Source: Cribrihabitans marinus
GTDB taxonomy: Bacteria > Pseudomonadota > Alphaproteobacteria > Rhodobacterales > Rhodobacteraceae
DNA: 64,000 nucleotides
Direction of reading: 5' to 3'
NCBI RefSeq assembly: GCF_900109035.1
Contig: NZ_FNYD01000005.1
Coordinates: forward strand, 186,001 to 250,000
How positions within the stretch are numbered: the first letter of the stretch is position 1; each line of letters begins with the position of its first letter. Made by a program: the position numbers and the translations under genes. Shown piece after piece: positions 41,097-47,936 of this stretch. The notes below the pieces were generated by a model. The model was not told where the DNA came from and did no database searches. It was given only the letters and a program-made list of their open reading frames with translations.

Positions 41097-42088
41097 CTCG
41101 TCCCCCTCGCCGGCTGCGGCATGCCGATTGATTTCGCGTCCACCGCCCCCGACGGCGCGTCGGTTCGCTCGGCCACGCGCAGCTTGGCCGAGCGCGAGCG
41201 CGGATTCTCGGCCAGTTCGCGGTCGTCGGGACCGATGGCCTTGCGCGACAGAAGCCGGAACTGCGGCGCGTCCTCTTCGATCTCCGGCGCAAAGCGGTTG
41301 GCCCGCCCGGTCTTGCCCGCGCGGGTCTGGAGGAACCGCTTGACCATGCGGTCCTCGGTGGAGTGGAACGAGACGACCGCCAGCTTGCCGCCGGGCGCAA
41401 GCGCGCGTTCGGCGGCCATGAGCCCCTGGAACAACTCGTCATATTCGGCGTTCACTGCGATGCGGATGGCCTGAAAACTGCGGGTCGCCGGGTGCGACTG
41501 GCCGGGCTTGGCGCGCGGCAGGCAGCCCTCGATGATGCCCGCCAGGCGCGTTGTCGTGGTAATCGGCTCCGCCGCCCGCTCGCGCAGGATGGCGCGGGCG
41601 ATGCGGCGGCTCGCACGTTCCTCGCCGTAATGGAACAGGATGTCGGCCAGTTCGGCCTCGGAGGCGGAATTGACCAGATCGGCGGCGCTTTCACCCTCCT
41701 GGCTCATGCGCATGTCCAGCGGGCCGTCCTTGAGAAAGGAGAACCCGCGCTCGGCCCGGTCGAGCTGCATCGAGGAGACGCCCAGGTCCAGCACCACGCC
41801 GTCCAGGCCGCTGGCATAGTCGTCCATCCGGGAAAACACGCCCTGCTGCATGACCAGACGGTCGCCATAGTCCTGCGCCCAGCCCCGGGCCATCTCGAAG
41901 GCCAGCGGGTCACGGTCGACCGCGATGACCTTCTCGGCCCCGGCCTCGAACAACCCGCGGGTATAGCCGCCCGCGCCGAAAGTGCCGTCAAGCCAGGTGC
42001 CGCGCACCGGCGCAACCGCCGACAGCAACGGGCGCAGAAGAACGGGAATGTGGGGATCGGCAGGCGGTGTGGCGGCAGCAGCGGACAT
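41093..42088 (-). CDS. rsmH: 16S rRNA (cytosine1402-N4)-methyltransferase
   Basis: Methylates C1402 in the P-site region of 16S rRNA with S-adenosylmethionine. The 331-aa protein starts [20 protein letters not shown] at ATG 42088, 4 nt after the mraZ stop; the open frame further up is a shadow. It shows [16 protein letters not shown] (SAM loop), then [20 protein letters not shown], and the C-terminal [17 protein letters not shown]. Its usual place is between mraZ and ftsL, as here. Confidence 0.97.
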   Translation of the reverse strand: MSAAAATPPADPHIPVLLRPLLSAVAPVRGTWLDGTFGAGGYTRGLFEAGAEKVIAVDRDPLAFEMARGWAQDYGDRLVMQQGVFSRMDDYASGLDGVVLDLGVSSMQLDRAERGFSFLKDGPLDMRMSQEGESAADLVNSASEAELADILFHYGEERASRRIARAILRERAAEPITTTTRLAGIIEGCLPRAKPGQSHPATRSFQAIRIAVNAEYDELFQGLMAAERALAPGGKLAVVSFHSTEDRMVKRFLQTRAGKTGRANRFAPEIEEDAPQFRLLSRKAIGPDDRELAENPRSRSAKLRVAERTDAPSGAVDAKSIGMPQPARGTR

Positions 42089-42092
42089 GGGC

Positions 42093-42611
42093 CTAGCCGC
42101 CCCCCTGCCCGTCAGATGCCGGGCCGTCAAGGAATTGCAACGGATCGAAATCCTCGGGCAGCTCGTCCAGCCACTCCTCGGTGGCGGCCAGCTCCTCGGC
42201 CTCGTAGGTCTCGGGCTTCCAGATCTGGAAGGTGTCGCCGGCGGCGATGAAGAACGCCTCGCCCTCGAGCCCGATCTTGCCGCGCAGCTTGGCGGGCAGG
42301 ACCAGCCGCCCGGTCTCGTCCACGTTGGTGGGAAAGGACTGGCCGTGGAACAGGCGCTGCAGCATCTTGCGCTGCATCGACCCGCGCGGCAGCGCGTCGA
42401 TCTTGGCATCGACCTCGTCGATCGCCTCCATCGTGTAGCATTCCAGGTATTTGCGGCGGTGATCGCCATAGACGATGACAAGGTCGGGATTGCCGCCGGA
42501 GTGCCAGTTGGGATCGCCCGCTTCCAGGACACGGCGAAACGAGGCCGGGATCGACACCCTGCCCTTTGCATCCACCTTGTGGTGGCTTTCGCCTCTGAAC
42601 CTGCGCGCCAA
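42093..42611 (-). CDS. mraZ: MraZ, transcriptional regulator of the dcw cluster
   Basis: A double SpoVT/AbrB-fold DNA-binding protein that represses the dcw promoter in other bacteria. The two repeats are seen at [17 protein letters not shown] and [20 protein letters not shown]. The proposed start is TTG 42611, giving [12 protein letters not shown] and 172 aa, because AAGGGACAG lies 7 nt upstream and family members start near this motif. A GTG at 42686 would add 25 residues, but it lies inside the loop of a 13-bp hairpin. The rest of the wall and division block follows within a few nt. Confidence 0.92.
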   Translation of the reverse strand: MARRFRGESHHKVDAKGRVSIPASFRRVLEAGDPNWHSGGNPDLVIVYGDHRRKYLECYTMEAIDEVDAKIDALPRGSMQRKMLQRLFHGQSFPTNVDETGRLVLPAKLRGKIGLEGEAFFIAAGDTFQIWKPETYEAEELAATEEWLDELPEDFDPLQFLDGPASDGQGGG

Positions 42612-42660
42612 GCCGACTGTCCCTTTCGCTTTGCGCCGTTGCGACTTGCCCCCGAAACTG

Positions 42661-42700
42661 AAAACGGCGGGTTGATCTGCTGCCACTGATCAACCCGCCG
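42661..42700 (-). terminator. terminator-like hairpin in the mraZ leader (attenuator candidate)
   Basis: Perfect 13-bp inverted repeat: CGGCGGGTTGATC (42665-42677) and GATCAACCCGCCG (42688-42700) with a 10-nt loop. On the minus strand the stem is followed directly by TTTT (42664-42661) and TTTC a few bases later. It stands 50-90 nt upstream of the mraZ start, where an intrinsic terminator would cut most transcripts before the dcw genes. Confidence 0.7.
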
Positions 42701-42870
42701 CATTTACCCGCGCTTGACGGGATGTCCGACTGCGCGCGCCACCTGGGGGGATGTCTGCTCGCTCGCGCGCCGGATCTCTTTGTTCGATGAAAGCGAAGGG
42801 CCTGTATGAAACCTGCTTTTTTGTTTTGGTTCGGGGTCGTTTGCTTGCCCCTGCGTCCTCGTCCTCATCG
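42661..42870 (-). ncRNA. candidate UpsM-like leader small RNA upstream of mraZ
   Basis: In R. sphaeroides the dcw cluster is preceded by a long leader from which the abundant small RNA UpsM of about 200 nt is made by termination before mraZ. Here a terminator-like hairpin ends at 42661. A -10-like TAATTC (42879-42874, minus strand) would place a transcription start near 42867, giving an RNA of about 205 nt. No good -35 is seen (TTGATT at 42908-42903 is too far), so the 5' end is an estimate. No reading frame in this stretch looks coding. Confidence 0.45.
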
Positions 42871-43400
42871 GATGAATTAGGGATGCCATGGGAATTCATG
42901 GAAATCAACAACGAAATTCACCCTAAAGCAGATTCGAAGCGACGGTAAGACTCGGGAACCGTATGGAAATACTGACCGTAAGTCCAAACCGACACCATAT
43001 ATGAGACATCTTTTCCAGATGAACACTATATAGAGTGCTCCCAGCCTTGGCCCAGAATCCTCCCATCAATTCCCAAGTTTTTTCACCTCAACCCACACAA
43101 CTCTTGTATTTTCCTGTTTTGTTCTTTTTGCAAAGGCCGAATCAAGCCTGTCCACAATCAAATCGAACGCGGCTGGCACGCACTTAGGGACGCCTTGCAG
43201 CCGCGGCCCATGCTTTCCCGTGCCGGACCCGCCAGAAGAGAAAGCGTTCGAAGCGTGCCTGAATGCCGGGCGGTTCGCACGAATATTGGACCCCCGCCCG
43301 CAGCCGGTGTCCGCCCGCGCCGGATCCGACGCTGCGTCAACACCGGCCGGGGCCAATGAAAACCCGCACTTGGCCCGCACTTTGGGGATTTACCCCGTCA
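42871..43400. other. non-coding divergent region between mraZ leader and DUF1127 gene
   Basis: About 530 nt with markedly lower GC than its surroundings between 42880 and 43140, as expected for promoters. TA-rich patches include CCATATATGAG (42996-43006) and CACTATATAGAGTG (43024-43037), the latter an imperfect palindrome. The right part (43180-43380) is GC-rich. A 104-codon leftward frame (43066-43380) has no recognisable domain and I do not call it a gene. Confidence 0.5.
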
Positions 43401-43405
43401 ATCTA

Positions 43406-43459
43406 TGCACTTGCTGCATAGCGGCATTGATGTTGAAAGGCATTGTGCACTCGCAGCAT
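43406..43459. promoter_or_regulatory. two direct repeats TGCACTYGCWGCAT upstream of the DUF1127 gene
   Basis: TGCACTTGCTGCAT at 43406-43419 and TGCACTCGCAGCAT at 43446-43459 match at 12 of 14 bases, 40 nt apart from start to start, close to four helical turns. Each is partly palindromic (ATGCA...TGCAT in the first). TTGAAA (43433-43438), a possible -35 of heat-shock sigma type, lies between them, with GCATTT 17 nt later. They look like operators over a promoter; the regulator is not known. Confidence 0.5.
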
Positions 43460-43527
43460 TTGCCTATCTTCAGCCTCAAGCAACGCCGCGATGCTGCGGC
43501 TTAACTGCAAGAAGAAGGTCAAGACTC

Positions 43528-43752
43528 ATGGCTGCTACCAGCGATTTCAGCGCCGCAAAATCCCTCGAAGCATCCGGCTTCGCCACCCTGCTCGACAACC
43601 TGGTCACCCGGTTCACCCAGTACCGCCTGTATCGCCAGACGGTGAATGAACTGTCGGAATTGTCGAACCGCGAGCTGGACGATCTGGGCCTCAACCGCTC
43701 GATGATCCGCCGCGTGGCCTACCAGGCAGCCTACGAGAACGGCGGCGCCTGA
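43528..43752 (+). CDS. DUF1127 small RNA-binding protein, CcaF1-like
   Basis: A 74-aa basic protein. The C-terminal half carries the DUF1127 block: TQYRLYRQTVNELSELSNRE followed by LDDLGLNRSMIRRVAY. ATG 43528 has AGAAGG 8-13 nt upstream. In R. sphaeroides the gene at the head of the CcsR small-RNA cluster (RSP_6037) encodes the DUF1127 protein CcaF1, an RNA-binding protein that influences processing of these RNAs. Here too the stop is only 14 nt from the first CCTCCTCCC hairpin, so the mRNA probably continues into the array. The match in arrangement is what I see; the function is transferred from that system. Confidence 0.9.
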   Translation: MAATSDFSAAKSLEASGFATLLDNLVTRFTQYRLYRQTVNELSELSNRELDDLGLNRSMIRRVAYQAAYENGGA

Positions 43753-43766
43753 ACGAATTTCGATTT

Positions 43767-43796
43767 CAGATCCGCGCCTCCTCCCTAGCGGATCTG
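43767..43796 (+). ncRNA. array hairpin 1
   Basis: CAGATCCGC (43767-43775) pairs with GCGGATCTG (43788-43796), 9 bp without mismatch; the 12-nt loop holds CCTCCTCCC at 43777-43785. It lies 14 nt after the DUF1127 stop codon. Confidence 0.85.
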
Positions 43797-43801
43797 GATT
43801 C

Positions 43802-43837
43802 TGCGGCGGCATCCTCCTCCTCCCTGATGTCGCCGCA
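43802..43837 (+). ncRNA. array hairpin 2
   Basis: TGCGGCGGCATC (43802-43813) pairs with GATGTCGCCGCA (43826-43837), 12 pairs including one G-U; the 12-nt loop holds CCTCCTCCC at 43816-43824. A plain CCGGC/GCCGG spacer hairpin (43845-43859) follows. Confidence 0.85.
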
Positions 43838-43866
43838 CCAGATACCGGCCACGCGCCGGCACCAGA

Positions 43867-43903
43867 TGCACCCGGGTCTCTCCTCCTCCCTGGCCCGGAT
43901 GCA
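43867..43903 (+). ncRNA. array hairpin 3
   Basis: TGCA(C)CCGGGTC (43867-43878) pairs with GGCCCGG(A)TGCA (43892-43903) with one mismatch and one G-U pair; the 13-nt loop holds CCTCCTCCC at 43882-43890. Confidence 0.82.
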
Positions 43904-43909
43904 GCACCA

Positions 43910-43945
43910 GCGGCAGCGCCCCTCCTCCTCCCTGGGCGCTGCCGC
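43910..43945 (+). ncRNA. array hairpin 4
   Basis: GCGGCAGCGCCC (43910-43921) pairs perfectly with GGGCGCTGCCGC (43934-43945), 12 bp; the 12-nt loop holds CCTCCTCCC at 43924-43932. A CCGGGC/GCCCGG spacer hairpin (43956-43972) follows. Confidence 0.85.
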
Positions 43946-43980
43946 CAACCACATACCGGGCCTGACGCCCGGGACCGGAC

Positions 43981-44015
43981 GCATCGGGGTCTCTCCTCCT
44001 CCCTGACACCGATGC
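43981..44015 (+). ncRNA. array hairpin 5
   Basis: GCATCGG (43981-43987) pairs with CCGATGC (44009-44015), then after one mismatch GTC pairs with GAC; the 13-nt loop holds CCTCCTCCC at 43995-44003. Confidence 0.82.
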
Positions 44016-44023
44016 TGTTGAGA

Positions 44024-44065
44024 GCGGCGGCACCTTCCTCCTCCCTGGTGCCGCCGCTTCTTTTT
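44024..44065 (+). terminator. array hairpin 6, also the Rho-independent terminator
   Basis: GCGGCGGCACC (44024-44034) pairs perfectly with GGTGCCGCCGC (44047-44057); the loop holds CCTCCTCCC at 44037-44045, and TTCTTTTT follows (44058-44065). The same element therefore displays the anti-SD-like loop and ends the transcript. Confidence 0.88.
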
Positions 44066-44203
44066 CAGCGACAATCACAAAAGAGCAGCCGAACGCGCCG
44101 CGACGGGCCCGCCGATGCCTCGGGGTTCGGGATATGCCGGGAACGGATATGCGTCGACAGGACCGCGCCGGACGCTGATCGACGCGGAATGGTCAGCGTG
44201 GCG

Positions 44204-46537
44204 TCAGAACGGCACGTCGTCCTTGGCCGACAGGAACCGGGCGACGACCTTCTTGGTGCCGGCCTTGTCGAACGCGACCTCGACCTTGTCCCCTTCGATC
44301 TCGATCACCGCGCCATAGCCGAATTTCTGGTGGAACACCCGCTCGCCGATGGTGAAGCTCGCCACCGCCTCCATGTCGATCACGGTGTTGCGGGATTCGC
44401 GGGGCTGCGACATCCCGCGCTGCCCCTGCCGCGCCTGCAGCCGCTTCCAGCCCGGCGAGTTGTAGACATTGGCCTCGGCCGCGCGGGATTCAATCCCCGG
44501 GGCCGGCATCCCGCCACCGCCATAGAGGCCGGGCGGGGTCAGCACCTCGACGTGATCCTCGGGCAATTCGTCGATGAACCGCGAGGGCATCGCGTTCTGC
44601 CACTGCCCGAACACCCGCCGGTTGGCGGCGAACGAGATCGTGCACAGTTCCTCGGCGCGGGTGATGCCCACATAGGCCAGCCGGCGCTCCTCCTCCAGGC
44701 CCTTGAGCCCGCTTTCGTCCATGCTGCGCTGGGATGGGAACAGCCCGTCCTCCCAGCCCGGCAGGAACACCGCGGGAAACTCCAGCCCCTTGGCCGCGTG
44801 CAGGGTCATGATCGAGACCTTGCGCTCGGCATCCTGGCTCTCGTTGTCCATGATCAGGCTGACATGCTCCAGGAAACCCTGCAGGTTCTCGAACCCCTCC
44901 AGCGCCTTGACCAGTTCCTTGAGGTTTTCCAGCCGCCCCGGCGCCTCGGGCGTCTTGTCGTTCTGCCAATGGGCGGTATAGCCGGATTCGTCCAGCACGA
45001 TCTCGGCCAGCTCCATATGGCTGAGATCGGCATCCTCGACCATGCGGCCCCAGCGCGCGAGGTCACCCACCAGCTGGCCCAGCGCCGCGCCGCCCTTGCC
45101 CTTGATCAGCCCCTGCTCCAGCGCGAGCCGCGCGCCCTCGACGAGGCTGACACCATGCGCGCGGGCGGTGATCTGGATGGTCTGCTGCGCCTTGTCGCCC
45201 AGCCCCCGCTTGGGCGTGTTGACGATGCGTTCAAAGGCCAGGTCGTCGGCGGGCGAGACCACCAGCCGGAAATAGGCCATGGCATCGCGGATCTCCATCC
45301 GCTCGTAGAAGCGCGGGCCGCCGATCACCCGGTAGGGCAGGCCGATGGTCAGGAACCTGTCCTCGAAGGCGCGCATCTGGTGGCTTGCACGAACCAGGAT
45401 CGCGATCTCGTCGAGGTGGAAGGACCGCATCCCGCGGGTGCCGCCCTGCATCGCGTCGATCTCCTCGCCGATCCAGCGCGCCTCCTCTTCGCCGTCCCAG
45501 TGGCCGATCAGGCGAACCTTCTCGCCACCCTCTGCGTCGGTCCACAGCTCCTTGCCCAGCCGCCCCTCGTTGCCGCGGATCACGTTCGAGGCGGCGGCCA
45601 GGATATGCGGGGTCGAGCGGTAGTTCTGCTCCAGCCGCACCACATGGGCGCCGGGAAAGTCCTTTTCGAATCGCAGGATGTTGCCCACCTCGGCACCGCG
45701 CCAGCCATAGATGGACTGGTCGTCGTCGCCCACGCAACAGATGTTCCTGTGCGCCCCGGCCAGCAGGCGCAGCCACATGTACTGGGCGACGTTGGTGTCC
45801 TGGTATTCGTCCACCAGCACGTAGCGGAACCAGCGCTGGTATTGCTCGAGCACGTCCTGATGGGTCTGGAAGATCGTGACCATGTGCAATAGCAGGTCGC
45901 CGAAATCGACCGCGTTCAGCTCGCGCAGGCGGGTCTGGTATTGGGCGTAGAGGTCGACCCCCTTGCGGTTATAGGCCCCCGCATCCGCCGCCGGCACTCT
46001 GTCGGGCGTCAGCGCGCGGTTCTTCCAGCCGTCGATGATCCCGGCCAGCATCCGCGCGGGCCAGCGCTTGTCGTCGATGCCGGCCGCCTGCACCAGCTGC
46101 TTGAGCAGGCGCAGCTGGTCGTCGGTGTCGAGGATGGTGAAGTTCGATTTCAGCCCCGCCAGTTCCGCGTGCCGTCGCAGCAGCTTGACGCAGATGGCGT
46201 GGAAAGTGCCCAGCCAGGGCATGCCCTCGGCGGGCTGGCCCAACATCCGCCCCACGCGGGCCTTCATCTCGCGCGCGGCCTTGTTGGTGAATGTCACCGC
46301 CAGGATCTCGTTCGGGCGCGCCTTGCCGGTCATCAGCAGATGCACGATCCGCGCCGTCAGCGCCTTGGTCTTGCCGGTGCCCGCCCCGGCCAGCATCAGC
46401 ACCGGCCCGTCCAACCGCTCCACCGCCGCGCGTTGCGCCGGGTTGAGATCGTCCAGATAGGGGCTGGGCCGCGCCGCCATCGCACGGGCCGACAGCGAGG
46501 CGCCCTCGAAGGCGTCCATTTCGTCGAAACTGCTCAT
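44204..46537 (-). CDS. uvrD: UvrD/PcrA-type ATP-dependent DNA helicase
   Basis: A superfamily 1A 3'-5' helicase of 777 aa for nucleotide excision and mismatch repair. LNPAQRAAVERLDGPVLMLA (Q motif region) is followed by Walker A AGAGTGKTKALTARI near residue 53, VDEYQDTN (motif II), GDDDQSIYGWRGA (motif III), LEQNYRST (motif IV), MTLHAAKGLEFPAVFLPG (motif V) and ERRLAYVGITRAEE (motif VI). The C-terminal GERVFHQKFGYGAVIEIEGD is the UvrD Tudor-like end. It converges on the small-RNA array, leaving 138 nt in which no other element is seen. Confidence 0.95.
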   Translation of the reverse strand: MSSFDEMDAFEGASLSARAMAARPSPYLDDLNPAQRAAVERLDGPVLMLAGAGTGKTKALTARIVHLLMTGKARPNEILAVTFTNKAAREMKARVGRMLGQPAEGMPWLGTFHAICVKLLRRHAELAGLKSNFTILDTDDQLRLLKQLVQAAGIDDKRWPARMLAGIIDGWKNRALTPDRVPAADAGAYNRKGVDLYAQYQTRLRELNAVDFGDLLLHMVTIFQTHQDVLEQYQRWFRYVLVDEYQDTNVAQYMWLRLLAGAHRNICCVGDDDQSIYGWRGAEVGNILRFEKDFPGAHVVRLEQNYRSTPHILAAASNVIRGNEGRLGKELWTDAEGGEKVRLIGHWDGEEEARWIGEEIDAMQGGTRGMRSFHLDEIAILVRASHQMRAFEDRFLTIGLPYRVIGGPRFYERMEIRDAMAYFRLVVSPADDLAFERIVNTPKRGLGDKAQQTIQITARAHGVSLVEGARLALEQGLIKGKGGAALGQLVGDLARWGRMVEDADLSHMELAEIVLDESGYTAHWQNDKTPEAPGRLENLKELVKALEGFENLQGFLEHVSLIMDNESQDAERKVSIMTLHAAKGLEFPAVFLPGWEDGLFPSQRSMDESGLKGLEEERRLAYVGITRAEELCTISFAANRRVFGQWQNAMPSRFIDELPEDHVEVLTPPGLYGGGGMPAPGIESRAAEANVYNSPGWKRLQARQGQRGMSQPRESRNTVIDMEAVASFTIGERVFHQKFGYGAVIEIEGDKVEVAFDKAGTKKVVARFLSAKDDVPF

Positions 46538-46644
46538 GCCGCGACTCTAGCGGCAATGAGGGGTGAGATAAAGACACGTTCGCACTATGTTCCTGCAAGC
46601 CTCACACTGGACAGCGGCAGGCGTTCCAGCCCAGATTGCGGCGC

Positions 46645-47808
46645 ATGGATCTGCACAGCACCTGCCCCGGCCTCGATGATCTGAAATGGCGCGCGAAGCG
46701 GCGGCTTCCGCGGTTTGTCTGGGAGTATCTCGACAGCGGCACCGGGGTCGAGGCCACGAAGGCGCGCAACCGGGCCGCTCTGGATGCGGTCGGGTTCGAG
46801 CCTTCGATCCTGCACGGGCCGCTGGAATTCGACCTCGGTGTCGATTTCCTGGGACACGCGCGGCCGCTGCCCTTCGGTATCGCGCCGGTGGGCATGTCGG
46901 GGCTGATCTGGCCCGGGGCCGAGATCCACCTGGCCCGTTGTGCGGCCGAGGCCGGCCTGCCCTATACGCTTTCCACCGTGGCCAGCCTCAGCCCCGAGGA
47001 CCTGGCGCCGCATCTGGGTGAGGATGCCTGGTTCCAGCTCTACCCGCCCAAGGACCCCGAGATCCGGGCCGATCTGCTGGAGCGGGCGCGGCGGGCCGGG
47101 TTCCGCACGCTTGTCCTGACGGTCGATGTGCCGGTCGCCTCGCGGCGCGAGCGTCAGACCCGCTCGGGGCTGACCCAGCCGCCGAAACTGACGCCGCGGT
47201 TGCTGGCGCAGGTTGCGCTGCGGCCGGCCTGGGCTGTCGGCATGGCGCGCGCGGGCATGCCGCGGATGCGGACGCTGGACAAGTATATCACCGGCGCGGC
47301 GGCCGGCCTGCCACCCACGGCGCATATCGGATATCTGCTGCGCACTTCGCCGGATCTGGACTATGTCAGGTGGCTGCGCGACCACTGGGACGGGCCGTTC
47401 GTGATCAAGGGCGTCCTGCGCGCCCGCGATGCCGCCCCGCTCGAGGCGGCGGGTGTCGATGCGCTCTGGGTGTCGAACCATGCGGGCCGGCAGTTCGACG
47501 GCGCCCCGGCCACGATCGAGGCCTTGCCCGAGATCCGGGCCGCAACACGCCTGCCGCTGATCTTCGACAGCGGCGTCGAGGGCGGGCTCGACATCCTGCG
47601 CGCCATTTCCCTGGGCGCGGATTACGTGATGCTGGGCCGGGCCTTCCACGTGGCGCTGGCCGCGCTCGGCCCCGGCGGCCCGGCGCATCTGGTCGAGATC
47701 CTGCGCCGGGATCTCGAGGCGAACATGGGCCAGTTGGGCGCCGCCCGCCTGTCGGATTTGCCGCCCACGCGGCCGCTCGGTCCGCTCACGCGGCCGGAAA
47801 CATCTTGA
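46645..47808 (+). CDS. FMN-dependent alpha-hydroxy acid oxidase/dehydrogenase
   Basis: A 387-aa TIM-barrel flavoprotein of the L-lactate dehydrogenase (LldD)/glycolate oxidase family, which oxidises 2-hydroxy acids to 2-oxo acids. FGIAPVGMSGLIWPGAE begins the FMN site; the catalytic His is in WVSNHAGRQFDGAPATIEAL, a slight change from the common SNHGGRQ; IFDSGVEGGLDILRAISLGA and DYVMLGRAF bind the phosphate. ATG 46645 is preferred over TTG 46636; a clear ribosome binding site is lacking for both. It precedes pyruvate carboxylase by 128 nt, which would fit lactate-to-pyruvate use (inference). Confidence 0.88.
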   Translation: MDLHSTCPGLDDLKWRAKRRLPRFVWEYLDSGTGVEATKARNRAALDAVGFEPSILHGPLEFDLGVDFLGHARPLPFGIAPVGMSGLIWPGAEIHLARCAAEAGLPYTLSTVASLSPEDLAPHLGEDAWFQLYPPKDPEIRADLLERARRAGFRTLVLTVDVPVASRRERQTRSGLTQPPKLTPRLLAQVALRPAWAVGMARAGMPRMRTLDKYITGAAAGLPPTAHIGYLLRTSPDLDYVRWLRDHWDGPFVIKGVLRARDAAPLEAAGVDALWVSNHAGRQFDGAPATIEALPEIRAATRLPLIFDSGVEGGLDILRAISLGADYVMLGRAFHVALAALGPGGPAHLVEILRRDLEANMGQLGAARLSDLPPTRPLGPLTRPETS

Positions 47809-47936
47809 CATGATGCGCCAATGCGGCGTGTTTGCAGGTGCAGAAAAAAGCCGGGGAGCCTGCCCTTTCCGCCGATACACATGAACATGGTCCGCCGCCG
47901 CGGCCGCGGCCGGGCCTCAATCGACCGGGACATGAC

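Larger units (their letters stand above)
43760..44066 (+). ncRNA. CcsR/cuckoo-type small RNA array with six CCTCCTCCC loops
   Basis: Six hairpins in 300 nt each present CCTCCTCCC, usually followed by T, in a 12-13-nt loop (motifs at 43777, 43816, 43882, 43924, 43995 and 44037). Loops are conserved while stem sequences differ but keep pairing, strong evidence of selected RNA structure. The motif resembles the anti-Shine-Dalgarno end of 16S rRNA. R. sphaeroides CcsR1-4, behind a DUF1127 gene, share this loop and are induced by stress; cuckoo RNAs of other alphaproteobacteria use the same loop. The last hairpin has a T tract, so the array ends there. How it is cut into single RNAs is not visible. 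Confidence 0.9.

Noticed and set aside
43066-43380. 104-codon leftward frame in the mraZ/DUF1127 gap
   Set aside because: No domain, no good ribosome binding site, and it spans a composition change from AT-rich to GC-rich.
43760-44066. Repeated CTCCTCCCT units considered as a CRISPR array
   Set aside because: The shared part is only about 9-12 nt and always lies in a hairpin loop; spacing is uneven and flanks pair with each other. No cas gene is present. RNA hairpins explain it fully.
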